Shown piece after piece: positions 1 through 12,000 of a stretch of DNA of 64,000 bases. The notes below the pieces were generated by a model. That model did no database searches. It was not told where the DNA came from and saw only the letters and a program-made list of their open reading frames with translations. This DNA comes from Euglena gracilis. Taxonomy: Eukaryota > Euglenida > Euglenophyceae > Euglenales. The number at the start of each line of letters is the position of its first letter. Position 1 is the stretch's first letter. The stretch covers positions 83,634,474-83,698,473 of the forward strand of contig CP154956.1 of NCBI GenBank assembly GCA_039621445.1, written 5' to 3'. Both the position numbers and the translations under genes were made by a program.

Positions 1-2129
1 CCTGCCCAAGCACATTGACGGTGGTGCTCATGCCAGTGCAGACCTGAAGCTCCCCCACAGGGAGATTCTTCCACAGGGGTCCCTGGGGGGCAGCCAATGA
101 GAACCCCTTTTTTCAGCCAAATGTGCACAAGTCTCAGCAGCAATGCCCAGCAGGATTCAAAGGAATAGACAGAAAATACCACAGACGGGCTGTGAGCCTG
201 TTGTGAAATCCATTTTCACTTCCAGGCTGTGCCGAAATTTTTTTGGATAAGTCAAAGGTGTCAAAAATGGTTGTTTTTTTTTGAGGGTTTTGGGGGTGGG
301 TTTGCCTCAAAATGTTGGAAGGAGCTGCTAACAATTTTGAAATCCTGTGTATTGAGAATCTTCAGATTTTTATTGTACGTTGAAATATCCAGTTGGATTT
401 GGTTTTTTGCCAGTTTTTGGGTACCCGCCAGGTCCCAGCAGTCGGTTGCATTGGTTCACTTCAAATTGATGCATTCCCCGCCAATCCGCTGTGGTCTTGA
501 GCTTTTCTTGGAATGCACTCCATATCCACGTTGGCGTGCTCCGACGTGGATGGGTCATTCATCCTGCAGCTGCCGACCGACGAGGCCTTCGAGGGCGGAG
601 GCCTGACCATCTGGGACGGCCCTGGCAGGGACATTGGCAACCCCCTCCTCCAGGAGGGGCGAACCCTCGCGACCTTTCCCCACACCACCTGTGGATGGAA
701 CCTTGATTCGGAGTCAAAATTGCCAAAAATGCGTGAACTCTGATTGGATCTTTTTTTGGACCCAAAGCATCTAAAAAAAGGTCATGTGGCATTATATGTG
801 ATGTCACCCTTGTCACACATGACTTGTCAAAACTAAAAATTCCCCCAGTCCCCCCCCCCTGCCGACCCGTACGCTGGCAGTGGCCTTTTCTCCATCTCTC
901 CCACTTGCTGCCACTGGCCCTCGGCTGGCCCAAATGAAAGCACCCAGTACGTGTACGACCTGGATGTGGGTGGGGTCTGCTTCCTGGACGGGCAGGTGTG
1001 GCACCAAAGCAACCCGCCGGGCCTTCTGCTGCAGGGACAGCCAGCCATCTGTGAACCATCATCCTCGCATGAGCTTGAGAGGGGGAAAAACAGAAATACA
1101 AAACCCCCAAGTCCCCCCCAATAACAACCCCCCCAATAGGAGTCTGTTCCCTTGTTTTCCGCCAAAAATCAAAACAAGACTTGTTTTTTTTTCAAACTTC
1201 GCCGATTTTTCTGCCATTTTTTGTAGATTTTTCATTGAATGTGGCCGGAAGGGATTTTTTTTTGTCATTAAGGGCTGCCCTGTGAAGCACCAAAGGTTTT
1301 CCCCTTTGCACACAAACAGGGACTCTCAAATAGAAGTCCCCCCTCCGCTTTTCCGCAATACATTTCTTTCATTTTTTGCAAACCCCCCCTTGGGGGGATG
1401 CCGCAGCCAGCCCCGGTTTTGGCCCAGCCCAGTTGCAGCAGCACCTCCCGGGGGGGGGGGGGAGTGCTGTCATCCCAGCCAGCCCCTTTTTTTGTCCAGC
1501 CAAAATATTTTCGGTGCGAAGTGCTGAAATTTTTTTTAAAAGTGTTCAAAATGGCCAAAAATGGTGTTTTGGGCCTGTTTTTTTTTGAGTGTTTTTTGGG
1601 GTGGGGTTGGCAGATGCTCTTTTTTTATAGCTGTGTTTTGCAAGTCATTTTTGGCCCAGCCCAGCCCAGATACAGTCGACATGCAGCCTCCCCTTCGGGG
1701 GGGGGGGGTTGTGTGCAACTGGTGTATGACGCGTTTCAGATTTGTGTCGCTCATCAAAAAAGCCCCCAAAGTTCTGCCGCCCCCCCCCCTCCTGAAACGG
1801 CTGCAAGTCTCAGTCGCATTTGAGAACTTCCTGGATCTTTGTTTGAATGGATGGAACCATTGGGAGATGCCCACCCCCAATATTTGGATTTTCGACGTTG
1901 TTTTCAAACAGTTGTTTCCAGAGGCCGGACTACCTTCCAGCGCAGATTGCCCACCCCAATTACCAGTGGTGAGCGGTGGGTTTTGGTGGTCTTCTACCGG
2001 CGCTGCCCCGGAAGTTTCGTCCCACAAAGCCTGCTCAAGTTTTGTGTGCAATGGGAAGGCATTAGTTATGGGTGGCTTCTGAAGGTTACAAGTGCAACAG
2101 GACGTCACAAGTGCATCAAGTATATTTGA
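1..2129 (+). CDS. 2OG-Fe(II) oxygenase-like protein, 3' part, split in exons
   Basis: Likely a prolyl-hydroxylase-like 2-oxoglutarate/Fe(II) dioxygenase whose 5' end lies outside the window. Four blocks read in order. About 1-34 gives LPKHIDGGAHA, a candidate HxD pair of iron ligands. About 529-690 gives SFILQLPTDEAFEGGG, with the FEGGG turn typical of the family. About 950-1015 gives GGVCFLDGQVWHQSNP, where the His fits the distal iron ligand. A block after the acceptor ending at 1966 gives GERWVLVVFYRR, matching the Arg-containing strand that binds 2-oxoglutarate, and runs to a stop at 2127-2129. Order and spacing of motifs fit one double-stranded beta-helix domain. No clean GT donor follows the second block, so boundaries are approximate. 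The family call is from motif resemblance; substrate unknown. Confidence 0.6.
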
Positions 2130-2567
2130 TTCCGATGTACCTGCTATTAACAACCAGAAATGAACCAGGGTTCGATAAATGGTGGCTATGTGGGAGGGGC
2201 TTTGGTATTTAAAGAAAAAAAACTAAAATCGTCTTTGTGCACCTTTTATGTCTGGTATTTTGTGTTCTGCAAACTCCGAACTCTAAAATGAGAAAAACAC
2301 ATTAAAGGCCTGAAAACCTTCATAAGCAATGTGTGTGTGCGACAGCCCTTGCACCAAAGGCTAAGGCGAACAAGAAGAACGCAGAATGAGCAAAAAACAA
2401 GAAGAACAAAATCTCGATGAAGAGCCTTGCAAATTCAGATTGGTGCCGAGCCTCCCCCTTCCCCCAGGTAATGATCCCTTTCCCTTTCCCCTTTCCCCCA
2501 AGTCGAGCAAAAAACACAATTGTAAGAATTTGGCACAAAGCGTTAGAAGGGAAAACGGCAAGCAGGC

Positions 2568-2692
2568 TTCCCCCATACATTGATGGTGGTAAGGTGGTGG
2601 ACTACAAGACGCACGCTGCACGCACAGCCCTCGGAAACCGATTGAAAGCTGCCCTGAAGCTGATGGGGCACCAGTCCGAACCGAACCCATGA
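2568..2692 (+). CDS. Possible terminal exon, unrecognised
   Basis: An open block reads YIDGGKVVDYKTHAARTA and continues through LGNRLKAALKLMGHQS to a TGA at 2690-2692. It is richer in GC than its surroundings and has ordinary protein composition. It lies 440 bases past the oxygenase stop, so it is either an alternative end of that gene or the last exon of another. No family recognised and no decisive acceptor seen. Confidence 0.3.
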
Positions 2693-5179
2693 AAGATTAT
2701 GTCACCTCCTGTGAACTGCAGATGCCGATGGAGAGGCCAGCAAATCCTGATTTCTCTCGTCCACTTTGCTCTGCTAATGGTTTCTCTGCTGGCGATTTGA
2801 GTACCTTCGATCATGTTGACGCCTTTCCATGTATCTTTTGATGTCTTCCGTTCGTTGCTTTATTTCCAGGTTTCCAATGCACATTTTTGCATATATCTTT
2901 TCATAATTTTCATTCCAGAATTTTTCGGTTTCCTTTTAAATGCATATGGTTTCCCTTCTTTGGTTTGGTGGCCACGCTCTCCCAAAAAATTCAGTTTTCA
3001 CATTGTCGATCACGAGCATTTACCCAGCCGCATGGCATATGTGACCCTTTGGCTGAGTCTGCCTGTCTTCATGTCTGCAACCTTGGCCTGCCGCTAGCTT
3101 TCTCGTGTTGCTTGGGCATTCCTTTTGCACTTCACGCTCGGTGACCGCCAAGCCCTTCTCTGTTGATCATTTGCTTCACCCTTGGAGAGATGTCAACAGC
3201 AGTTCAGTGCTGCGCAGGTGCCAGTAGATTCATTACCCCCCCCCATGTCAAACGACCCCCCCCCCCGGCGCAGGACACCTTTTTGGTCACAACCCTATGT
3301 CCAATGACCACCCCCCTGGTCGGAGGACAGAGGTTACCGGTCGCTGGACATGGGGGGTAAGCCACAATCCTCAGGGGTTTTCAAGCCTTTTATCTGACTG
3401 TTTGGTAGAAAAAAATGTTTTGGTAGAAAATTGGAAAATAGAAGAAGAGTGGTTGTCATTTTTTTTAATAACCCCACCCAAACACAAAACCACCCAATTC
3501 TACACTTGGGCGGAACTTCAACACCCTCGGAGTCCACATTCGGGGGAGGTTCCACCCAGTTGGGGAATTGGGAGGGGCCAGGGATAGAAGGAAGAAATGT
3601 TCAGGCACCGAAGGGTAATTTTCGCATCAAATTGGTCCAAAAAGGGAAGGAGAGGGGCCAGACCCTCCACCACCACCAATAGAGGCTTCCAGGATTCCTG
3701 TTCAGTTCAGCACCACACCTCAAAGAAGCAATGCACCACACCTTGAGCAAGAAATGCACCTGATTGTGTCCGTGGGTTGTGTTCTAAATTGGCCAGCACG
3801 TTGTTCCAGAGAAGAAGTTGTTTTCATTTATTGAAACTTCCGGTTTTCCATTGCGTGTTTGGAACGAGTTGTTTCCATCGCTTACTTTGGAAGAGTGCTT
3901 ATTTCTACCAGCCGTGTTCCGTGTTCTTGTTACTGACATGCCGTGCCAAGGCACACCATGCCATAATGCCCCCACCCCCACCCCCACCCCTTTGTGCCAA
4001 CAGCGCGTCGCATCTGAGCCTTGCATTTAGCTGTTGCCACGTTGAGAACCCACACAGTTCCCCAAGTTCGTTCAAAGTGGAAACGAGTTCTCTCAGAAAG
4101 AAAAAAACACCACTCCTGAAGGAGACTGCATCTGCCTCCAGTTGCCAGTTGCCAGAGGGCTCCGCCGGCAGGGGTGTAGGTGCCATCATCATCACCGTCA
4201 CACAAATGCCCTCACCCCCTTTTTTGCCCCCCCAAATGGCCCAAGGCTGTAAAAAAAAAGGCCCAGGATACGCACAAACATGTCATAATATTTTCAAAAT
4301 ATTTAATTATCTTCGGCACAAATAAATTCCTGACAAATCGAACATTCCTCAAAACCTTATCAAAATTATGAGCAGGAGTCCTCGAGCCCCCCCCCCTCCC
4401 CAATTGATCCATTAAATGGGTTATTGGGGGTCTGAGGTCCTTGCCTGTTGGCATTGACCAAGTTTGGGGGGGGGACCTTCAAAACGAGGGCTGACAGAGA
4501 ATGTAAAAAGTGTCTCAGGTGCTTTCTTTTCCTGTGTGCACCCTCCTCTCAGATGAGCATCTGTATGTGGCCCCCCAGATGCTCACTACCCTGGGGGTGG
4601 CTGGCCGGCTTTGTACATTCCTGCTTGACCCAGCCTGGAGACAAGGCCGTTTCAGAGGTTCCCTCATGAGGGTGGTGTTTGTGGCAGATATTTTCTTTCC
4701 TGAGAATTTCAGAAAATTGCAGATTTTTTTTTGGAAACCAGGTCTCGACGACATGTTTCTGCCGAAAATTGTACACACAGTACCCGCATGATGCACACAT
4801 ACATACATACATACAATACATACACATACATACATAATACATACTCATACATACATACATACATACATACATACATACATACATACATACATACATACAT
4901 ACATACATACATACATACATACATACATACATACATACATACATACATACATACATACATACAAACATACAAACATACATACATACAAACATACAAACAT
5001 ACATACATACATACATACATACATACATACATACATACATACATACATACATACATACATACATACATACATACATACATACATACATACATACATACAT
5101 ACATACATACATACATACATACATACATACATACATACATACATACATACATACATACATACATACATACATACATACA

Positions 5180-5215
<36 letters not shown>

Positions 5216-5551
5216 TTTACATATATTTTGGCTGACATATGCATAAACAGACAAACACACACATAAAACATATACACACATACACACATGCATGCATACA
5301 TACATGCATGCATGCATGCATGTATGCATGTATTATGTGTGTGTGTGCGCGCACACACACACACATGTACTCACACACTTACACAAGCACTTACACACAC
5401 AAATGCCTTGCCAACAGCATGGTTTCGGTGACAGTGTTTACTCCAATGATTTATCCCTTTGGCAGCTTTTTTTTCAGCCATCCAGGATTTTCCAACCTGC
5501 AGATTGATTCCCAGAAAAGTGCGGATGTAATGGCCTGCCGGGGACAGCCCC
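2693..5551. other. Non-coding stretch between oxygenase and cyclase-like genes
   Basis: T-rich sequence with C and G runs (for example near 3240 and 4388) and no convincing gene. A weak block at 4595-4660 reads LGVAGRLCTFLLDPAWRQG after an AG at 4593-4594 and could be an exon, but no partner was found. A long ACAT microsatellite fills 4796-5208. Mixed CA/TG and GCAT short repeats follow to about 5400. Confidence 0.6.
4796..5208. repeat. (ACAT)n microsatellite
   Basis: About 410 bases of ACAT units, interrupted by a few AAACAT variants near 4963-4996. Open frames across it are period-four artefacts (repeating HTYI or CMYV) and not genes. Confidence 0.98.
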
Positions 5552-5667
5552 ATGGACCAGGAGGCCAAGCGGACCGTGTTGATCGCCTGCGTTGTCACCG
5601 TCTTGGGCGGTTCTGGCTGGGGAGTGTCCTACATCTGCCAGGGAGCCTTGTGGCCATCTGTCCAAGG
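5552..5667 (+). CDS. Cyclase-like gene: candidate first exon with signal anchor
   Basis: ATG at 5552 opens [20 protein letters not shown], a short charged start followed by a hydrophobic segment typical of a signal anchor or first membrane helix. Ending at 5667 (donor GTGGTC) leaves phase 2, which fits the reading frame of the 7144 exon. A stronger-looking donor GTGAGG at 5681 would extend the exon by four residues but break that phase. The ACAT and ATGT microsatellites lie on either side. Confidence 0.55.
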
Positions 5668-6807
5668 GTGGTCGCTGCCAGTGAGGCCAGTTTGTGGTTC
5701 TCCACCAGGATTTCCCGATTGCCATGTTTTGGATGTGGGTACCTGTGTACGTATATTTGGATGGACGAATGTGTGTATGAATGCATATGTTGCACATATG
5801 CGTGCATGCATGCATGTGTGCATGTATGTATGTGTGTATGGATGGATGGATGGATGGATGGTTGGATGGAAGGATGGACGCATGCATGCATGTATGGCAC
5901 GGATGAATTGTATGCCCCTCCAAGGGGGGGCATGTAGTTCATCCAGGGGGGGATCCGTATAGTTCATCCCGGGTCCCACTTTTCGGATTTTTTGAGCACT
6001 TTTGGGGGCTTACAACTCAGGAAGGAGGGGGAATCAAGGAAAACGAGTGGAGACCTTTTTTGATGGGTATTTCGCATATTTTACAGGCTTCCGTTTTGGC
6101 ATATGTCCGGGACTATGATTGCACACGCAGTCGGAGTTGCATTGGCTTCTATTGGGCAAAAAAATTTGGGGTTCTCGCAAAGACTTTTGCACCAGTGTGT
6201 CGCAAAGATTTTTGTACCGAACTGTATTTGTACACATATATGTGACATGTGTTATAAAAATGGCAATTGTTCAGTTCCCCCCCGGGGGTACTAAACTTGA
6301 CACCGAGTTGGCCACGGGGTATAGGATTAGGACCGGCCGGCTGGGGGGTCGGCCGCACTCCCCTCCCAAACCTCCTGCCTGCGCGGGCGGCCTCATAACC
6401 GCCGGCCTGACCGCAGTGCGAATCTTCACAGCTGCCCTTTCAGAGTCATCCCAAAGTCAAAGAGAGGGCTGGTCCCTTGTGGGGGCCGACCTGTCGGCGG
6501 ACTCCATTTTTCTTTCCCCCTACGCATCTGCCACCTTTGGAAATCGCCCCGCCTGGGCCAGAGAACATGCACGTCACGCATGCAGGCCAGACCCCCAGCC
6601 AGCCAGTCCTAACCCTAACCCTGTGCCCTTCACTAACCCCGGGGTGTGTACCCTGCGGCCGGTGTCAAGTTTAGTACCCCCAGGGGATGTATTAAACTTG
6701 ACATTTGCTGTGTGTGTATATATATATATTCATTCATGCACAAATATACACACATATATGGTATTTATATCACACATATACATGTATACAGTGGATATAT
6801 TTTTTTC

Positions 6808-6842
<35 letters not shown>

Positions 6843-8814
6843 TGTATGTATGTATGTATGTATGTATGTATGTATGTATGTATGTATGTATGTATGTATG
6901 TATGTATGTATGTATGTATGTATGTATGTATGTATGTATGTATGTATGTATGTATGTATGTATGTATGTATGTATGTATGTATGCATGTATGTATGTATG
7001 TATGTATGTATGTATGTATGTATGTATGTATGTATGTATGTATGTATGTATGTATGTATGTATGTATGTATGTATGTATGTATGTATGTATGTATGTATG
7101 TATGTATGTATGTATACACACACACACACACGCAATGCAACAGGAGCATCCTTGGCACCATTTTTCCATTTCTGGCCGTGTTCCTGAGCTTGCTCGGCCT
7201 GTTATTCTTGTTACGGACCCAGGACGTCAGTATGGCCCGTTGTATGTTATATGTTGTTCATGGCGCTGCCACGGTGGAATTTACACGTCAGTTTACAGAA
7301 ATGATTTGCGTTGAGAAATGTTCATCAAAATCCGGTGGACGTCTCACATTGGCTTCGTGTGTTGTTTCGTCTTTCTGTCAGTTGTCCGGGATCTGGGGAT
7401 CTCGGGATCATCCGGGATCTGGGTTTTCAAAAAACGTCACAATGTTTCAATTACAATGAAGTTTCAATCCCTATGTTCTGTAAGCGTAAGCTTTGAAAAA
7501 GAGCCTTTTTTTCCAAGCGGCGGAGAGCCGCCCAGCGGAGATCAAAGTTGGTGGCAGGAGATAGGGCTCAACATTCATGGATTTTGACCACTCCAACGTT
7601 TTTTTCATCATAGGCGAGGGCAGCCGCTTCCGGTCATTTTCTGGTCGACCCTGTCTGAAATCCGCCGCTTTGTCTGAAATCGTCAGATTGGGTTGCAGTC
7701 CGCCATTCCTTGTAGCTGAATTTTTTTCTGGCTTCTTTTGTCCGGCACCAGGGGACAGCCTCATGATTGCGGGTTGTTTGTCTTCGCCATGGGCACCCAT
7801 TGGAGCTTCAGCGGGCAGACAGCTGCGATCGCCGAGTCCCCTTTTTGTCTGCGGCTTCTGTCCTGAAAGTCGTCCAATTTTTTGTGAATTGCGATTCAAC
7901 AAACCTGCCCAGGGTTCGATACAGCAACAGGTGGGGGAGGTTTGAGTATTTTCAGGGTGCGATATAAAGGCAGGTGGGAGGTGGGTCGGACAGCCCGGGG
8001 GGGGGGGCACCCTCACTTAAACAGTGGCGCGGTCCAGGTGACCAATTTCGGCCCAGTGCAAAGCGCCAGGCAGAAAATTTTTATCCCCCCCAAAACAGCC
8101 AGCAAAAAATGTCATTTCGGGCACTTTTTGAGCGAACAAGAACTTGTTGGGCAAAAAAGAAAGAAATTTCGACAAAAAGTGCTGGAAGAAAAATTTTTTT
8201 AATTCTTTGGGTTCCCAGGCTCTGGGTCGGTTGAACCCCCCTTTTGGCATGTGGGGGGGTCCAGTCCAGGAGAGGCACCTGGACTGGACTGGCACCTGTA
8301 CCCCCTCTTTGTACGGAGTTTGTATGGCTCCAGGGGGTTTGGAGGGGGGGGGGGCAGGAGTCAAAGTCCCCAACAGTGGGCATCGCTGCTGTGCCTTCTG
8401 CTGCTCCGATTTCCAGTGTTTTAACTCCGCCGCCCTCACCCAAGGGATCTTGAGACATTGGGCTGCTATCAGCATTTGTTTCAGGTTTGTTAAGCTGGAG
8501 GATACCCCCCCCCCCCCTATGGGGGTTCAGCCAGCAGCACTTTTTTTCTTACCAGCAGCTCCCAGCCGGATTTCTGACCTCCCACTGTCCGCCGAATAAT
8601 TGGTCGGTCGGTTCAGCCAAATGCCCGCACAAAGCATGAAAGCTTGAGCGGTTGAGATTATACACTGGCTGGCACCCCCGAGGGGTTTCCAGGGGCATGC
8701 CACAGTCCCAGCCAGCTGGTTCCCAAAACCAAGCAGGAAAACCCTCAAATCCTGCCAAATGAAATTATTTCCCAAAGAATCATTGTGATATTTCAGATAT
8801 TGCACAAAAGATCG

Positions 8815-8879
<65 letters not shown>

Positions 8880-9010
8880 TTTGGCTCATTTCCCAAAAAA
8901 ATTGAGATCCTTTTCTCCCTCCTGGGCTGGCCAGCTGGACCTCCCCCATGGTCCCTTGGGTATTCCCAGCCCCCTGGGAGGTGGGGGTTGGGCCAGAAAA
9001 CGCCAATGTG

Positions 9011-9045
<35 letters not shown>

Positions 9046-12000
9046 GGGTTCAACTGCCCCACAGAATGGGAGAAAGGGCCCTTCCCGAGACAACTGGGCC
9101 TTGCTTGCCCCCTTGCTGGCCCTCCACCTCGGCTGCTCTCCCGATATTAGCCTCTGGCTCCTCCCCAGCGCCTCCCTCAGGGCATTTCCACCTCCTGTGC
9201 TCCCGGTCTGTGCTGGCTGGCTGGCAATTTCTTGGCACAAATACAATGGGGCTTTCCACAGGTCTTGCAGAACAGCTTTCTGCCTGATTCAGTTTCAGAG
9301 CGTCAGGCGGAACCGCAGGACGGAAGTGAAATCTCGTTCACTTCCCGGAACAACGATTCCACGTCAGCGATGTGCCTGCCCAGCTTCCTGTTCGCCCTCT
9401 GCGGGCCCTCGTACATCTGCAGCCTGGCGCCGTCCCGGAGTGGGCCGCTAGCGGTGGCCTTCCCTGTTGCAGCGTTCATCGCCATCTCCTGTGCTGCCGA
9501 CCTGGTGGACCTTTCGGCCATCACCCCCCAAGACAGGGCTGCCCTGGAATCCCCCCCAAAAAAATTCGAGCTCCCCCTGTCGGCACAGAACGCCGGAGGC
9601 GCGTGAAATTCTGTTTCCAAAAGCATATTTTTGGGAAATCTGATTTCAATCCCCATGAAAGGGTTAATCCTAAGATTAGGAAGTATCTTTCATCTTTTGT
9701 GAACACAAGGATGATTTCCTCTCCAGAATGGTCAAAGAATAAAGAATAATGATATCCACACGTAAAAATTAGACCATGAGCCGAAGTCTCCAACGTCATG
9801 TGTCAACAAGACACCATGGAATTGCATATGCCACGAATTGTACTGTGCCATCTGGTGGGGCCAGACATTTTGTCTACATTTGGCCATTACTTGAGCTTTG
9901 GCTCACCACGACTCCCCACCCACGATCCGATGCCTTGACCCAGGATAAGAGATGGGTTTAGCCAACCCCCAAGTACGACCCACAATACATGACCATAACC
10001 ATGTTATTTCAATAATGAACCATGACCTCGGCAAGGTCGTGGCACATTTATTGAAATAACATGATTATTTCAAAAAATGCCCACTCAGCTCTGCTGCCGG
10101 CTCCTGTGCTCTCTCGCCAGGCCGTGTTGGCCTACACTGTCGTCAACATGGTGGTCCCTTGGGCCCTGGCGCATGGGCAGGGAAGTGCAGCTACTCTGTT
10201 GTAATCTCCCCTTTTGGTGTTCTTCGTTTCCCCCTCTGTGTTATCGCATGCTTTTACCAAGGAACCTGTGGGATTTGTGCATATTTATACGCGGCTCGAT
10301 AGCAATCTGTGTGGTGTTAATATTCCAGTGTGTTTGCTCACTGCACATGGTTGCAACAAGCAAGAAGGGATTTCCCGATACATGATTTTTCAGACAATAG
10401 ACAACTTCTCAGATGGGTTTAAAGGGTCCAGCCAAACGTCCTTTTCCAGCCCTGGGGGGTTAGAAAATTCTTACGGTGGCCAATTTACATTGGCATGTGT
10501 CTGTAGTGGGTATGTATCCGTCTTTCCAATCCACAAATTCCAAAATGTTTGGCATGATTTCTCTCCAGTGGGGGATGTTTTGCGCGCCGCCCTGCCACCA
10601 TCTTTGCCTCGCATGCTGCAGCGCAGTTGCAGGACTACCGGCAGCTCCAGGAAAGTGTGGACACAGCGGAGGCGCTGGCGCAGATGATCGTGGACTTCGA
10701 CCTCGACACGTTTGGGTCCCAGACCGATGCCAGTCCATGTCCGGCTGGCACAAGCGTAGTCTGATTCCACGGCTTTTTTTCTGTTTTTCTGTTGAGGACC
10801 TTTGCCATCTTCGTTTCTTGGACAATCTGGCTGTTATCTTCGACAATATTTTTTGTTATCTCATGGTTCGGATGAGACCAAAAACTGGCACACACATACA
10901 ATGTAATATTTTTTGAAAATAAAATCACAGAATAGATAAAATATAATGAATAAATAACAGAATAAATAAATAAAATCAAGTTCCGGAAATGTATTGCGCC
11001 CTTGAGATGAAATGGCCCACACCCACCCAAAGCAGCATATTCTGAATGGGAGTTTCCATGACCCAGAGCGCGGCCAGGGAATCAGTCATCCTTCTCAGAG
11101 AATCGGTCACACAAAGTGGTTTATTTCTGTTGGGCCATGGCAATAGATTCATTTAACACCTGTGAAGTGGGTTTTCGAGAGTGGGTAAGTGGGTTGAGGC
11201 CTCTGGACACCCCCCGGGGGGGGGGTGCGCCATGAGTCAAACTTTTGCCCGGCCAAAGTCCGGGCGGGAATTTTTTTTTTAGCGTTTTCGGCCAATATTG
11301 GCTGGGTTTTTGGTGGGTGGCCCCCGGGGGGGGGGGGTGTAGGTGGGTGGGTTTTCGAAAAAGAAAAAGTGAGTGGGTGGGTTTGAGCCCAGGGAAACGT
11401 GCTCCCCGGGGGGGAGGGGTCACTTAGTGAACCTATGGTCATGCCCCCGGGACCATTTCCTCCTTCAGCCGGCGGGGCGGGAGACGCATTGGCCAACAGA
11501 CGGGCCGGGGGGACAACATGCACGGGATGGTGGCGTTGCTGCACCAGGTGGGGACGAAGCTGAAGCTGTACCGGCCGTATATCCCGGCACACCTGTTGCC
11601 CCAGTTCGGCCTCGTCAACCCCGGTGCCTCCCGTGCTGCTCAGCACGGACCGGTCATTGGATGCCACAGCCCGGGAGTCTTGTCAATGGGTGGATGGGGG
11701 GGCAGGGGGGGGGGTTGAGAATGGAAGAGAACAACCAATGGCAAAAATTGCAATAATATCACCATTACTTGACTGTGAGCATGAAACAGAGGCTCATTAC
11801 CTGCCCTGTATTTTTGTGGGGGCGGGCAATACCCGAGTCTATCTTTTCAGAGGCAAAGCTGACCCCACTTTCGACTTTGCCATTTCTCTGTGGCAAGATT
11901 TTGGGTACTCCTATGTGGATCGCTTTTGTGGCTAAAACAGCCATTTCGGGTGTTTTGGCCGTTTTGGGGGGGGTGTTTTTGGTCAATTTTTTTTCAAATT

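Noticed and set aside
4549-5364. Long open frames of repeating CMYV/HTYI across the ACAT array
   Set aside because: Period-four repeat with no stop in several frames on both strands; no protein composition or splice context.
6605-6625. CCTAACCCTAACCCT and the GTTAGGG words near 16160-16200 and 19105 as telomeric sequence
   Set aside because: Only two or three units each, inside intron-like DNA; too short to indicate a chromosome end.
6119-7459. Longest + strand open frame (446 codons)
   Set aside because: About a third of it is the ATGT microsatellite; the flanks show no domain. Only the 7144-7225 part has splice sites, and its coding frame there differs.
7909-7930. GGTTCGATA words (also 34123 and 43308) as tRNA T-loops or RNA polymerase III B boxes
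   Set aside because: No matching A box or cloverleaf arms upstream; they begin a dispersed repeat family instead.
9303-9656. Minus-strand frame over 9303-9656 as a gene
   Set aside because: The + strand has an acceptor, hydrophobic membrane-type composition and phase agreement with the next exon.
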